Assembly (NCBI RefSeq): GCF_000427785.1
Contig: NZ_ATYR01000011.1
Location: 62,291 to 126,290 of the forward strand
Reading direction: 5' to 3'
DNA from: Massilia alkalitolerans DSM 17462
GTDB taxonomy: Bacteria > Pseudomonadota > Gammaproteobacteria > Burkholderiales > Burkholderiaceae_D
Length of the DNA stretch: 64,000 bases
The notes beneath the pieces are model-generated. The model had not been told where the DNA came from. It did not search any database and saw nothing but the letters and a program-made list of their open reading frames with translations. Positions within the stretch are counted from its first letter, which is position 1. Each line of letters begins with the position of its first letter. Shown piece after piece: positions 9,736 through 18,601 of this stretch. The translations under genes were made by a program, and so were the position numbers.

Positions 9736-10773
9736 TTAGGGCAGCAGCGCGATTTGCTTGAGGCCGGTCGCCTCATCCAGGCCGAACATCAGGTTCATGC
9801 ACTGCACGGCCTGGCCCGAGGCGCCCTTGACCAGGTTGTCCTGCACCACCAGGATGACGACGGTGTTGCCGCCTTCCGGACGGTGCAGCGCCAGGCGCAG
9901 CATGTTCGAGCCGCGGGTCGAGCGGGTTTCCGGGTGCGAGCCGAAGGGCATCACGTCCACGAAGGTGCTGTCCTTGTAGGTGTCCTCGAACAGGGCCTGC
10001 AGGCTTGCATCGTCGATGTCCTTGGTCAGGCGCGCGTACAGGGTCGCGTGCATGCCGCGGATCATCGGCACCAGGTGCGGGGTGAAGATCAGGCCGACCT
10101 TCTGGTCGGTGTAGCGAGCCAGCTGGGCCGAGGTTTCCGGGGTGTGGCGGTGGCCGTGCACGCCGTAGGCCTTGAAGTTGTCGCTCGCTTCCGAGAACAG
10201 CGTGCCGATCTCGGCCTTGCGGCCGGCGCCCGAGACGCCCGACTTGCAGTCGGCGATCAGGCTGCCCGCGTCGACCAGGCCGGCCTTGAGCAGCGGGACG
10301 AAGCCGAGCTGCATGGTGGTCGGGTAGCAGCCCGGGTTGGCGATCAGGCGTGCGCCGCGGATGTCATCGCGGTTCAGTTCCGGCAGGCCGTACACGGCTT
10401 CCTCGATCAGTTCCGGCGCGGTGTGCGGAATCTTGTACCACTTTTCGAACGTGGCCTGATCCTTCAGGCGGAAGTCGGCCGCCAGGTCGATCACCTTGAC
10501 GCCGGCCGCCAGCAGCGCCGGGGCCTGGGCCATGGCGACGCCGTGCGGGGTGGCGAAGAACACCACGTCGCACCCGGTCAGGTCGGCCTTGTCCGGGCTC
10601 GAGAAGGCCAGGTCGACGACGCCGCGCAGCGAGGGGAACATGTCGGCCACCGGCAGGCCGTCTTCCTTGCGCGAGGTGATCGCGGTCAGCTGCACGTCGG
10701 GGTGCACGGCCAAGAGCCGCAGCAATTCCACGCCCGTGTATCCGGTTCCGCCAACGATGCCAACTTTGATCAT
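9736..10773 (-). CDS. argC: N-acetyl-gamma-glutamyl-phosphate reductase
   Basis: 345 residues. NADPH-dependent reduction of N-acetylglutamyl-5-phosphate to the semialdehyde, the third step of arginine biosynthesis. The N-terminal Rossmann motif [10 protein letters not shown] (5-14), the catalytic Cys149 in NPGCYPTT and the C-terminal [11 protein letters not shown] segment identify the type 1 enzyme. The start at 10771-10773 (MIKVGIVGG) follows AAGGAA. An upstream in-frame ATG at 10845 would add 24 non-conserved residues. Upstream DNA carries two dyad repeats. Confidence 0.96.
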   Translation of the reverse strand: MIKVGIVGGTGYTGVELLRLLAVHPDVQLTAITSRKEDGLPVADMFPSLRGVVDLAFSSPDKADLTGCDVVFFATPHGVAMAQAPALLAAGVKVIDLAADFRLKDQATFEKWYKIPHTAPELIEEAVYGLPELNRDDIRGARLIANPGCYPTTMQLGFVPLLKAGLVDAGSLIADCKSGVSGAGRKAEIGTLFSEASDNFKAYGVHGHRHTPETSAQLARYTDQKVGLIFTPHLVPMIRGMHATLYARLTKDIDDASLQALFEDTYKDSTFVDVMPFGSHPETRSTRGSNMLRLALHRPEGGNTVVILVVQDNLVKGASGQAVQCMNLMFGLDEATGLKQIALLP

Positions 10774-10885
10774 GTTCTGTTCCTTCGTAATGTAAAAATG
10801 GATTGGCAGGACGAGGCTGCACGGGTGTGCAATTTTAACAGCCATGAAAAATGCGTGCGCCGCTCAGCGCCAGCTGCTGACTGCT

Positions 10886-10906
10886 GATGCAAAGGAAATT
10901 TGCATC
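10886..10906. repeat. Dyad 1 in argC-BLUF intergenic region
   Basis: A perfect 8-bp inverted repeat: GATGCAAA at 10886-10893, five-base spacer, TTTGCATC at 10899-10906. It shares the ATGCAAA half-site with dyad 2 and looks like a regulator binding site. The regulator is unknown. Confidence 0.6.
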
Positions 10907-10919
10907 CATTGCTCATTAT

Positions 10920-10934
10920 GCAAATAGTATTTGC
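10920..10934. repeat. Dyad 2 in argC-BLUF intergenic region
   Basis: A perfect 7-bp inverted repeat around a single G: GCAAATA at 10920-10926 and TATTTGC at 10928-10934. Its centre is 31 bases from that of dyad 1, close to three helical turns, so two dimers would bind the same face. Confidence 0.6.
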
Positions 10935-11071
10935 CTGCACCGACTCGCCGCCCCTGAACTGATGACGACCCGGAAGTATTGCAGGATACGCGAAAGATTC
11001 CTTACGGCAATAAAAAGCCTGCGCTAGGCTGTGGCTCTCGTTTTCCTCCCACTCTCGTCAAAGGCCAGTCC

Positions 11072-11485
11072 ATGTCAATTAACCAACTCGTGTATCTCAG
11101 CCAGTCGGCGCGCAAAGTCTCCGCCGAAGAACTGCGCGCCATCCAGGCGACCGCCCAGGCGAATAACCAGCACATCGACGTCACGGGCAGCCTGTTCTAC
11201 AACGGCGGCTGGTTCCTGCAAGTGCTGGAAGGACCGGCGCCGACGCTCGCCGCGCTCTACGCCAAGATCGAGCGGGACCCGCGCCACAAGCATTCGCGCG
11301 TGCTCTACAACGAAGCTGCAAAGTTCCGCACCTTCCCGCGCTGGACCATGAACATGATCAACCTCGAAGACCGGCTGGCTGACAAGTACGACGAGCTGGT
11401 CGAGGTCATCGATGCAGCCCGAGGTGACCGCAAAATCGGCGCGGCTTCGCCGGCTGCGACCTTGCTGAAGATCTTCAGGGCCTGA
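11072..11485 (+). CDS. BLUF-domain blue-light sensor
   Basis: A 137-residue stand-alone FAD-binding blue-light photoreceptor. The key residues keep the exact spacing known from AppA: Tyr8 (LVYLS), Asn32 (NNQHIDVTG), Gln50 (WFLQVLEG), Trp91 and Met93 (FPRWTM). The 24-, 18- and 41-residue gaps equal those of AppA Tyr21, Asn45, Gln63 and Trp104. No effector domain is fused, so it must act by protein contact, like short BLUF proteins such as PixD. The start at 11072 matches the BLUF N-terminus; an upstream in-frame ATG at 10979 adds unrelated residues. The region upstream holds two dyads. The convergent gene ends 22 bases beyond. Confidence 0.92.
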   Translation: MSINQLVYLSQSARKVSAEELRAIQATAQANNQHIDVTGSLFYNGGWFLQVLEGPAPTLAALYAKIERDPRHKHSRVLYNEAAKFRTFPRWTMNMINLEDRLADKYDELVEVIDAARGDRKIGAASPAATLLKIFRA

Positions 11486-11507
11486 CACCGGAAGTCTTGC
11501 CGAGCCG

Positions 11508-12242
11508 TCATTCCACCGAGCTGGGCGTGATCGATTTCGTGACCTTGCCCTGCTCGTCCAGCATCTGGATCTCCGCCTTGCCGTCCGCCGACACCAGCAG
11601 CATCATGCGGGTCCGGCCTTTCGCGTCTTTCAGCTGCAGGGTCGAGCCCTTGTCGCCGGTATTGCCGAGCCAGATGCGGTTCTGGTTCAGGCGCCCTTCC
11701 TCGGCCAGCTTGTTCCAATAGGCCTGCCGCTGCGCTTCCGGCAGCTTGCGGACATCCGCGTTGAAGCGCTTGACGTCGTCCATCGACGTGACCGTATAAG
11801 CCGGCACGTCGTTGATCTTGATTGCGGTCATCTGGTGCTCGGCGCTGTCGTTGTTCATGAGCTGCAAGGCCTGGTCCTGGCGGAAGCGGTCGAAAGTCAG
11901 CGACAGGCCGGACGAAATCCTGCCGTCGGCGCGCATGCTGCCCTTCTGGATCAGGCCACCGTTCTCCGTGCCTTCCTCGTTGATGAACAGCATGCCGGCG
12001 ACGTCGCTCCGGTTCGGACGGGGGCCCTCTTTCCCTTGCTGGAAGTCGCCCGGGAACTGCGCCTTGTTCGAGATGATCAGGCGCTTGGTACCGTCCGGCT
12101 CGACAATGTTGATGCGGCCGACGGTGATCTCGTCGAAGCTGGCGCGGCGGGCCGGGTCGCTGGCGCCGCTCAGGGTCATGACGGCGGCGAGAAGCGCGGC
12201 CATGGTGGTGGCGCCGGCGAAGAAGGTTCGGATCTGCGACAT
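11508..12242 (-). CDS. Exported protein of unknown function, partner of the XRE regulator
   Basis: 244 residues beginning MSQIRTFFAGATTMAALLAA, a signal peptide or single anchor at about 5-25. The rest is soluble and appears beta-rich. It has two halves with a recurring pattern of a charged turn followed by Leu/Ile strands (RLIISN near 54, RMMLLVSADGKAEIQMLDEQG near 212-232), each next to an Asp-Gly turn. No enzyme motif is seen. It is the second gene after the membrane-bound XRE regulator, 17 bases downstream, with a GGAGA ribosome site, so the two are very likely cotranscribed. A periplasmic signal protein or accessory sensor is a guess. Confidence 0.75.
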   Translation of the reverse strand: MSQIRTFFAGATTMAALLAAVMTLSGASDPARRASFDEITVGRINIVEPDGTKRLIISNKAQFPGDFQQGKEGPRPNRSDVAGMLFINEEGTENGGLIQKGSMRADGRISSGLSLTFDRFRQDQALQLMNNDSAEHQMTAIKINDVPAYTVTSMDDVKRFNADVRKLPEAQRQAYWNKLAEEGRLNQNRIWLGNTGDKGSTLQLKDAKGRTRMMLLVSADGKAEIQMLDEQGKVTKSITPSSVE

Positions 12243-12259
12243 GGGGTCTCCTGTTGTTG

Positions 12260-13000
12260 TTATTGATTTTTCATGCGGCGCAGGCGCCATTCGATGAACA
12301 GGCCGACGAAGCCGCACAGCACCACGATCGCGCCCAGGTATTGCAGGATGCGGTTGCCTGGCGCCTCGATATGCCTGGTATCGACCAGCTCGAAGCGGCG
12401 GCGGCCGTTTTCCACCGGCTCGACATACACCGTGCCGCGGCTGTCCGGCCACTCCACCGTCACCGGCCGGTCGCGTGTCGCCACGAATTCCGCCGACCGC
12501 TTCCCCATCTCTTCGATCGTGATGAGCTTGGCAAGCAGTTGCTGCGCCAGGACTTCGCGCCAGGAGCTGAACACGTTCTCCGCTTCGCCGGGAAGGATCA
12601 CGCCGGGCGAGCTGTACTTGTAGAGCTTGTTCGAAAAGAAGATGCCGTCGTTCGCGGCCAACATCATGGCAAAGCCGAGGATCCAGGCTGCGGCCGAGCC
12701 GAACAGCCAGCGCCTCGTATGATTGCCCCGTGCCCTCACCTCGCCGGCGGTGAACTGGCTGACGGCGGGAATATGGCCCAGGGTCGTCGCCAGCGCTTCC
12801 TTGTCGACCTCTTGCAGGAAGCTCGCTGCATCCATGTCGAGCGCCGAGACGATGGTGGTGAACATCTCGGCCGAAGGCACCGACTTGTCGTTTTCCAGCT
12901 TGGACAGGTAGGACTGCTCGATTCCTGCAATCTGTGCGAACTGGGGTTGGGTCAGGCCCTTGTCGGTCCTGATCTGCTTGAGTCTCTCGCCAAAAGTCAT
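12260..13000 (-). CDS. Membrane-anchored XRE-family transcriptional regulator
   Basis: 246 residues. Residues 4-63 form a Cro/C1-type helix-turn-helix (RLKQIRTDKGLTQPQFAQIA, then SYLSKLENDKSVPSAEMF). A basic linker leads to membrane segment 1 (about 98-116). About 100 extracytoplasmic residues follow, with Glu-rich and beta-like stretches, then membrane segment 2 (about 219-237) and a basic C-tail. The HTH end is thus cytoplasmic with a periplasmic loop, a one-component membrane sensor layout rare for XRE proteins. AGGAAAGG precedes the ATG. An array of GAATA motifs lies 25-102 bases upstream, a likely autoregulatory site. Similar to CadC/ToxR in principle but unrelated in fold. Confidence 0.85.
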   Translation of the reverse strand: MTFGERLKQIRTDKGLTQPQFAQIAGIEQSYLSKLENDKSVPSAEMFTTIVSALDMDAASFLQEVDKEALATTLGHIPAVSQFTAGEVRARGNHTRRWLFGSAAAWILGFAMMLAANDGIFFSNKLYKYSSPGVILPGEAENVFSSWREVLAQQLLAKLITIEEMGKRSAEFVATRDRPVTVEWPDSRGTVYVEPVENGRRRFELVDTRHIEAPGNRILQYLGAIVVLCGFVGLFIEWRLRRMKNQ

Positions 13001-13024
13001 GTGAACCTTTCCTGAACGTCAATG

Positions 13025-13102
13025 GAATAGGTGTATTCTTTGCTATTCATGCATGACTTGGAAGATGAATATCGGCGAATATTGGTGAATAGGGCAGGAA
13101 TA
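13025..13102. repeat. Helically phased GAATA motif array
   Basis: GAATA occurs at 13025, 13067, 13077, 13087 and 13098. Its complement TATTC occurs at 13034 and 13044. Steps within each set are 10, 10 and 11 bases, and 10 bases, so all copies lie on about the same DNA face. GAATA-GGTG-TATTC at 13025-13038 is a small dyad. The array fills the space between the XRE regulator and the small membrane protein gene and is probably the regulator's operator. Confidence 0.7.
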
Positions 13103-13164
13103 TGAGATTTCCCTATGCGCGGCGCATGGATAGGGTCGATACGGCTGGAACAAGGACAAAACGG

Positions 13165-13437
13165 ATGAATCCCGAACTGAAGCACACCCGCAATGAAGCC
13201 AGGTTCTCATGGCACCCAAGGAAGTCCAGCTCGACAGCCGAACTGGTCGCACGCGTCCTCCATGTCCTCATCGGCCTTGCCCTGCTCTGCGCTTCCATCT
13301 GGGCCGCCACCTACATCGAAAGCCCGTACCAGGTGATCTACATCGTCGCGATGCTGCTGAGCCTGCTCATGATCGGAAGCGGCCTGTACGCAAGAAGGGA
13401 AACGGTGTTCAAGGCTTTCCTGGGATATTGGAGCTGA
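13165..13437 (+). CDS. Small two-helix inner-membrane protein
   Basis: 90 residues from the ATG at 13165, which has AAGGAC about 7 bases upstream. The N-terminus is basic and soluble (1-27), followed by two hydrophobic helices at about 29-49 and 56-76 and a short basic C-tail. No family was recognised. An earlier in-frame ATG at 13102 would overlap the last GAATA motif and lacks a ribosome site. It diverges from the membrane XRE regulator across the phased motif array, so it is a candidate target or partner of that regulator. Confidence 0.65.
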   Translation: MNPELKHTRNEARFSWHPRKSSSTAELVARVLHVLIGLALLCASIWAATYIESPYQVIYIVAMLLSLLMIGSGLYARRETVFKAFLGYWS

Positions 13438-13456
13438 GGCGCAAGCCCAAAAACAA

Positions 13457-13486
13457 AAAGCCGCCCACCTTGCGGAGGACGGCTTT
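13457..13486 (-). terminator. Rho-independent terminator after rpsI
   Basis: Reading leftwards, AAAGCCG at 13486-13480 pairs with CGGCTTT at 13463-13457. The T tract continues as TTGTTTTTGG. Part of the loop can extend the stem. Confidence 0.8.
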
Positions 13487-13490
13487 CGCA

Positions 13491-13510
13491 GCAGCGCCCG
13501 GAGGCGCTGC
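13491..13510 (-). other. Stable hairpin just past rpsI
   Basis: A perfect 8-bp stem, GCAGCGCC (13491-13498) with GGCGCTGC (13503-13510). In the rpsI transcript the loop reads UCCG closed by C-G, a UNCG-type stable tetraloop. It probably protects the mRNA end upstream of the terminator. Confidence 0.55.
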
Positions 13511-13529
13511 CAGCAAGCAGGGAAACGAA

Positions 13530-13922
13530 TTAACGCTTCGAGAACTGCTTTGCGCGGCGTGCTTTACGCAGGCCGACTTTCTTACGCTCGACTTCACGGG
13601 CGTCACGGGTGACGAAACCGGCACGTGCCAGGTCGCCCTTGAGGCCTGCGTCGTAGTCGATCAGCGCGCGGGTGATGCCGTGACGGACGGCGCCAGCCTG
13701 GCCCGATTCGCCACCGCCGTGCACGTTGACCTTGATGTCGAAACGCTCGACGTTGCCGGTCAGTTCCAGCGGCTGGCGAATGACCATCAGGCCGGTTTCG
13801 CGCGAGAAGTATTCGTTCGCAGGCTTGCCGTTCACGACGATCAGGCCGGTGCCGGCTTTGATGAACACGCGAGCGACTGCACTCTTGCGACGGCCGGTGC
13901 CGTAGTTGTAGTTACCGATCAT
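13530..13922 (-). CDS. rpsI: 30S ribosomal protein S9
   Basis: 130 residues. The N-terminal [16 protein letters not shown] and the basic C-terminal tail ending KQFSKR, which reaches toward P-site tRNA, are diagnostic. It lies 9 bases after rplM, the universal rplM-rpsI operon. Confidence 0.98.
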   Translation of the reverse strand: MIGNYNYGTGRRKSAVARVFIKAGTGLIVVNGKPANEYFSRETGLMVIRQPLELTGNVERFDIKVNVHGGGESGQAGAVRHGITRALIDYDAGLKGDLARAGFVTRDAREVERKKVGLRKARRAKQFSKR

Positions 13923-13931
13923 GTCAGTTCC

Positions 13932-14360
13932 TTAGAGGGTCAGTGCTTGTGGTTGCTGTGCTGCGTGCGGGTGCGAACCTTCCGCGTACACTTTCAGCTT
14001 CTTGATCATTGCATAGCCCAGCGGGCCCTTCGGCAGCATGCCTTTGACAGCCTTTTCCAGGGCGCGGCCCGGGAAGCGCTGTTGCATCTTCAGGAAGTTG
14101 GTTTCGTAGATACCGCCCGGGTAGCCCGAGTGACGGTAGTAGGTCTTGTTGGTGGCCTTGGTGCCGGTCACGCGCAGCTTGCCTGCATTGACGACGATGA
14201 TGTAGTCGCCGGTATCGACGTGCGGAGTGAATTCCGGCTTGTGTTTGCCGCGCAGTCGGAGTGCCACTTCGCTGGCAACACGTCCGAGGACCAAGTCCGT
14301 CGCGTCAATCACCAACCAGTCGCGCTGGACTTCATGGCCCTTAGCGGAAAAAGTTTTCAT
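13932..14360 (-). CDS. rplM: 50S ribosomal protein L13
   Basis: 142 residues. [20 protein letters not shown], then GDYIIVVNA and [11 protein letters not shown], are the standard bacterial L13 landmarks. First gene of the rplM-rpsI operon, with a leader of about 90 bases from the predicted promoter. In E. coli L13 represses its own operon through the leader; whether that holds here cannot be told. Confidence 0.98.
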   Translation of the reverse strand: MKTFSAKGHEVQRDWLVIDATDLVLGRVASEVALRLRGKHKPEFTPHVDTGDYIIVVNAGKLRVTGTKATNKTYYRHSGYPGGIYETNFLKMQQRFPGRALEKAVKGMLPKGPLGYAMIKKLKVYAEGSHPHAAQQPQALTL

Positions 14361-14459
14361 GATGACTTCCTAAATAGGTTAATGCTCACTGTGGTGGTTC
14401 CGCCCTTGTTGCAGCGGACTCTGCCTTATTATCTTCCCCGAGCAAAGGGAAAGCCCACG

Positions 14460-14489
14460 ATGATAGCCGAACAGCGGCCAGCCCGTCAA
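14460..14489 (-). promoter_or_regulatory. Sigma-70 promoter for rplM-rpsI
   Basis: Reading leftwards, -35 TTGACG at 14489-14484, an 18-base spacer, then -10 TATCAT at 14465-14460. Five of six positions match consensus in each box. Transcription would start near 14453. Confidence 0.65.
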
Positions 14490-14654
14490 TGTGGGCAGCA
14501 CCTCCTGTCGCATTTTCCACCCGCTTGTCGGATCTATTTCTTTCTTTCAGAGCAAAGCGCTCCCTCGTCGCATAAATTCATGCGATGGTGCAACAATACG
14601 TTGACCGTTAAAACGATGCCAATCTACTATGCAGGCGTCCTTTGAGGAGATTGT

Positions 14655-16115
14655 GTGAAGACAAGATCGTTACTCCCCGCCCTGCTGCCTGTCGCCGCCC
14701 TCTGGCTGGCGGCAAGCTCCGTGGCCAGCGCATCAACGCCACCCGCCAAGGCTGCGCCTGCCGCCGCCGCCCGCAACTGCCACCTGCCCGGCGTGACCGA
14801 CATCCTGCAATGCGTCACGCTCGACGTTCCGCTGGACCACGCCAACCCGGCCGGCAATAAGCTCAAGCTGCATGTCACGGTCGCACCCGCGCACCGCAAG
14901 GGCGTGCGCAACGATCCCCTGTTCGTGCTGGCCGGCGGCCCCGGCCAGGCCGGCAGCGACGTCGTGCAAATCCTGAAGACCGCGCTCAGCCGTGTGCAGG
15001 CGACCCGCGACATCGTGTTCATCGACCAGCGCGGCACCGGGCTGTCGGGCAAGCTCGATTGCAAGAGCAAGCCGGAACACGAGCGCATGACCGAAGACCA
15101 GCTGGAAGCGGAAGTGCGCGCCTGCATCGCTGCCACCCGCGCCCCCTTCAAGGCCTACACCACCGAGGCCGCCGCCCGCGACACCGAACTGGTGCGCCGC
15201 GCGCTCGGCTACGGCGCCGTCAACGTGTTCGGCGGTTCCTACGGCACCCGCCTCGGCCAGGCCTATGCGCGCCTGTACCCGTCCAGCGTACGCAGCCTGG
15301 TGCTCGACGGCGTGGCCGCGCCCGACCAGGTGATCCCGGCCGGCGCCCGCGACGGCCAGGCCGCGCTCGACAAGGTGTTCGAACACTGTGCCAGGGACGC
15401 CGGCTGCAACAAGGCCTTCCCGAACCTGCGCGCCCAGTTCGACGGGCTGCTCGCCAGGCTCGAAGCCGCGCCGATCAAGCTGTCCCTGCCCGACCCGCGC
15501 ACCGCCAAGCCGATCGAGATGAGCATGACCGCCACGCGTTTCCTCGGCACCGTGCACAACATCCTGTATTCGCCGGCCGACGCGCGCCGCCTGCCCTTCC
15601 TGATCCAGAGCGCGGCGCAGGGGCGCTGGCAGCCTTTCGTGGCGCGCCAGAACCTGGCCAGCGATTTCGGCGGCGACAGCCAGATGGCGATGCTGCTGCA
15701 CCTGGCAGTGGTGTGCGCCGAAGACGTGCCGCGCATGACGCCCGAGTTGCTGGCGTCGGATGCGGGCAAGCTGACCAAGATGCTGGCCGACATGATGCCG
15801 GCCCTGTGCAAGTCGATCGATGTCCCGGCCGTGCCCTACAAGGAACCGACCCGCATCGACGCCCCGGCGCTGCTGCTGTCCGGCGCGCTCGACCCGGTCA
15901 CGCCGCCGCACCGCGCGGTCACCGCCGCCAAGTACATGAGCCGCGCCCAGCACGTGGTGGTCGACAGCCTCGGCCACGGCGTCTCGCAGCTCGGCTGCGC
16001 GCCGCGCCTGCTGCGCACTTTCCTCGACAAGCCGCAGGACAAGCTGGATGCCAGCTGCCTGAAACAGATCCCGCTGCCGACTTTCCAGCTCGGCAGCGCC
16101 GGCCCGCAACCCTGA
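14655..16115 (+). CDS. Exported S33-family alpha/beta hydrolase (tripeptidyl aminopeptidase-like)
   Basis: 486 residues with an Ala-rich signal peptide (about 1-27). The oxyanion loop LAGGPGQAG lies near 92-100, DQRGTGLS follows, and the nucleophile elbow GGSYGT is at 193-198 with Ser195. Candidate Asp and His are in LDPVTPP and LGHGVSQLG near the C-terminus, inside a TAP-like C-terminal domain. Together these indicate a serine exopeptidase releasing N-terminal amino acids or small peptides in the periplasm. The start is GTG at 14655 with AGGAG 5 bases upstream. The natAB-like genes follow after 12 bases, so it is likely in their operon. Confidence 0.85.
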   Translation: MKTRSLLPALLPVAALWLAASSVASASTPPAKAAPAAAARNCHLPGVTDILQCVTLDVPLDHANPAGNKLKLHVTVAPAHRKGVRNDPLFVLAGGPGQAGSDVVQILKTALSRVQATRDIVFIDQRGTGLSGKLDCKSKPEHERMTEDQLEAEVRACIAATRAPFKAYTTEAAARDTELVRRALGYGAVNVFGGSYGTRLGQAYARLYPSSVRSLVLDGVAAPDQVIPAGARDGQAALDKVFEHCARDAGCNKAFPNLRAQFDGLLARLEAAPIKLSLPDPRTAKPIEMSMTATRFLGTVHNILYSPADARRLPFLIQSAAQGRWQPFVARQNLASDFGGDSQMAMLLHLAVVCAEDVPRMTPELLASDAGKLTKMLADMMPALCKSIDVPAVPYKEPTRIDAPALLLSGALDPVTPPHRAVTAAKYMSRAQHVVVDSLGHGVSQLGCAPRLLRTFLDKPQDKLDASCLKQIPLPTFQLGSAGPQP

Positions 16116-16127
16116 AGGCGCCAGAAC

Positions 16128-16855
<728 letters not shown>

Positions 16856-16859
<4 letters not shown>

Positions 16860-18040
16860 AATCCAGGCTGTTGGTCGTCTACCTGAAAGAACTGCTCGAG
16901 ACCCTGCGCGACAAGCGCACGCTCGGCATGCTCGCCATGTTCACCCTGCTCTACCCGATCCTGTTCGGCTTCATGCTGAACCAGGCGATCGAGAAAAGCA
17001 CCAAGTCCGAGCGCGAAGGCATCGAGCTGGCGGTCATCGGCGGGGCCAAGGCGCCGACCCTGATGTCCCAGCTGGGCCAGAAGAACATCACCGTCAAGGA
17101 CACGCCGGCGATGGACGAGGAAGCCATCGCTGAGCTGCTGCGCAGCAAGAAGGTAGCTGCGGTGCTGCGCCTGCCGGACGACTTCGTCGAGCAGTACTAC
17201 GCGATGCGCCCGGCCCGGCTCGAGATCTGGTACGACTCCGCGACCGAAAGCGGTGGCCAGCGCCGCGACGTCGAGGACGTGCTGGAAGCCTATGGTTCCA
17301 ACGTGGCCGGCGCGCGCCTGCTGGCGCACGGCGTGTCGCCGGCGGCGGTGACCCCGATCATGGTCCAGCGCTACGACACCGGCACCAATGCCTCGCGTTC
17401 GGCGATGGTGGTGGGCAGCATCATGGGCTTCCTGTTCTTCCCGGCCTTCATGCTGTGCCTGTCGGCCAGCGTCGACAGCACCGCGGGCGAACGCGAACGC
17501 CGCTCGCTCGAAGTGCTGATGGCGCAGCCGGCCAAGACCTGGGAGCTCATCGGCGGCAAGTGGCTGGCCGCCAGCACCCTGAGCATCGTCGGCGTGACCC
17601 TCGAGCTGCTCCTGGCGCACGCGGTCTTCAAGTGGCTGCCGCTGGAGGAGATCGGCATGTCCTGGAGCCTGGGCTGGGGCCAGATGCTGATGATCTGCCT
17701 GGTCACGGTGTCGCTGTCGCTGCTGGCCGGCGCCTTGTTCATCGCCCTGGCGATGAACTCCAAGACCTTCAAGGAAGCGCAGACCATCCTCAGCATCGTC
17801 GCCGTCCTGCCGCTGGTCCCGACCATGGTCATCTCCTTCCTGGAACTGAAGACCGCGGACTGGATGTACCTGGTGCCGATGCTGTCCAACCAGACCCTGA
17901 TCAAGGAAGCTTCCAAGGCGGGCGACCTCGGCGCCATGCCCTACCTGCTGACCTTCCTGTGCTCGGCGATTCCCGCCCTGCTGATCGTGGCCTTCGCCAG
18001 CTGGCGCATGAAGAGCGAGCGCTACGTGCTGGCCGTCTGA
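16856..18040 (+). CDS. natB: ABC-2 type permease, NatB-like
   Basis: 394 residues. One N-terminal membrane helix (about 23-42), a large extracytoplasmic domain (about 45-175), then five or so membrane helices to the C-terminus. That is the DrrB/NatB ABC-2 permease plan. The conserved STAGERERRSLEVLMAQP cytoplasmic segment, which contacts the ATPase, is present. It partners the ATPase encoded by the overlapping upstream gene. Confidence 0.85.
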
Positions 18041-18061
18041 GGTTGCCTTGATGTCAGCATA

Positions 18062-18105
18062 AGGAGGGGCGCCTGCGATGGCGCCATTACATGGCGTCCC
18101 CTCCT
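18062..18105 (+). terminator. Long hairpin after natB-like gene, weak terminator
   Basis: AGGAGGGG (18062-18069) pairs with CCCCTCCT (18098-18105), extended by CGCC with GGCG across one bulged T, and an inner GGCGCC element. Only a poor T run follows (GCTTTA), so termination is uncertain. Confidence 0.4.
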
Positions 18106-18115
18106 GCTTTACAAT
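18086..18115 (+). promoter_or_regulatory. Predicted promoter for the OsmC-family gene
   Basis: -35 ATTACA at 18086-18091 (4 of 6), an 18-base spacer, and -10 TACAAT at 18110-18115 (5 of 6). It overlaps the right arm of the hairpin at 18062-18105. Confidence 0.45.
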
Positions 18116-18148
18116 GCAGCGGCAACAGACCTCAGCGGAGAAAAATAC

Positions 18149-18571
18149 ATGGAAGTGAAAGTCAGCTGGAACGGCCCGTCGGGCATGAGTTTTCGCGCCG
18201 AGACCGGCAGCGGCCACATGGTGGCGATGGATGGCGCGCCGGAAGGCGGCGGCCACAACCTGGCGCCGCGCCCGATGGAGATGGTGCTGGTCGGCACCGG
18301 CGGCTGCACCGCCTATGACGTGGTGCTGATCCTCAAGCGCGGCCGCGAAGACGTGCGCGGCTGCGACGTGACGCTGCAGGCCGAGCGCGCGGAGACCGAG
18401 CCGAAGGTCTTCACCAAGATCAACTTCCACTTCACGGTCACCGGGCGCAACCTGAAGCCGGCGGCGGTCGAGCGCGCGGTCAGCCTGTCGCACGACAAGT
18501 ACTGCTCAGCGTCGATCATGCTGGCCAAGACGGCCGAGATCACGCACACGGTGGAGATCGTCGAGGTCTGA
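18149..18571 (+). CDS. OsmC/Ohr-superfamily protein, YhfA-like
   Basis: 140 residues. Two conserved cysteines, Cys52 in GTGGCTAYD and another in DKYCSAS, sit at the positions of the peroxide-reactive pair of OsmC/Ohr proteins. The MSFRAETGSGH and APRPMEMVLVG segments fit the YhfA branch, whose physiological substrate is not established. A thiol-based hydroperoxide reductase activity is inferred. GCGGAG stands 8 bases before the ATG. Confidence 0.88.
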   Translation: MEVKVSWNGPSGMSFRAETGSGHMVAMDGAPEGGGHNLAPRPMEMVLVGTGGCTAYDVVLILKRGREDVRGCDVTLQAERAETEPKVFTKINFHFTVTGRNLKPAAVERAVSLSHDKYCSASIMLAKTAEITHTVEIVEV

Positions 18572-18601
18572 GCGGCCGGCGCCCGGCCGCGGCGCCTCTC
18601 G

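Noticed and set aside
10886..10934. ArgR operators controlling argC
   Set aside because: ARG boxes carry TGAAT/ATTCA half-sites, paired with a 3-base gap. These dyads use ATGCAAA and lie 31 bases apart.
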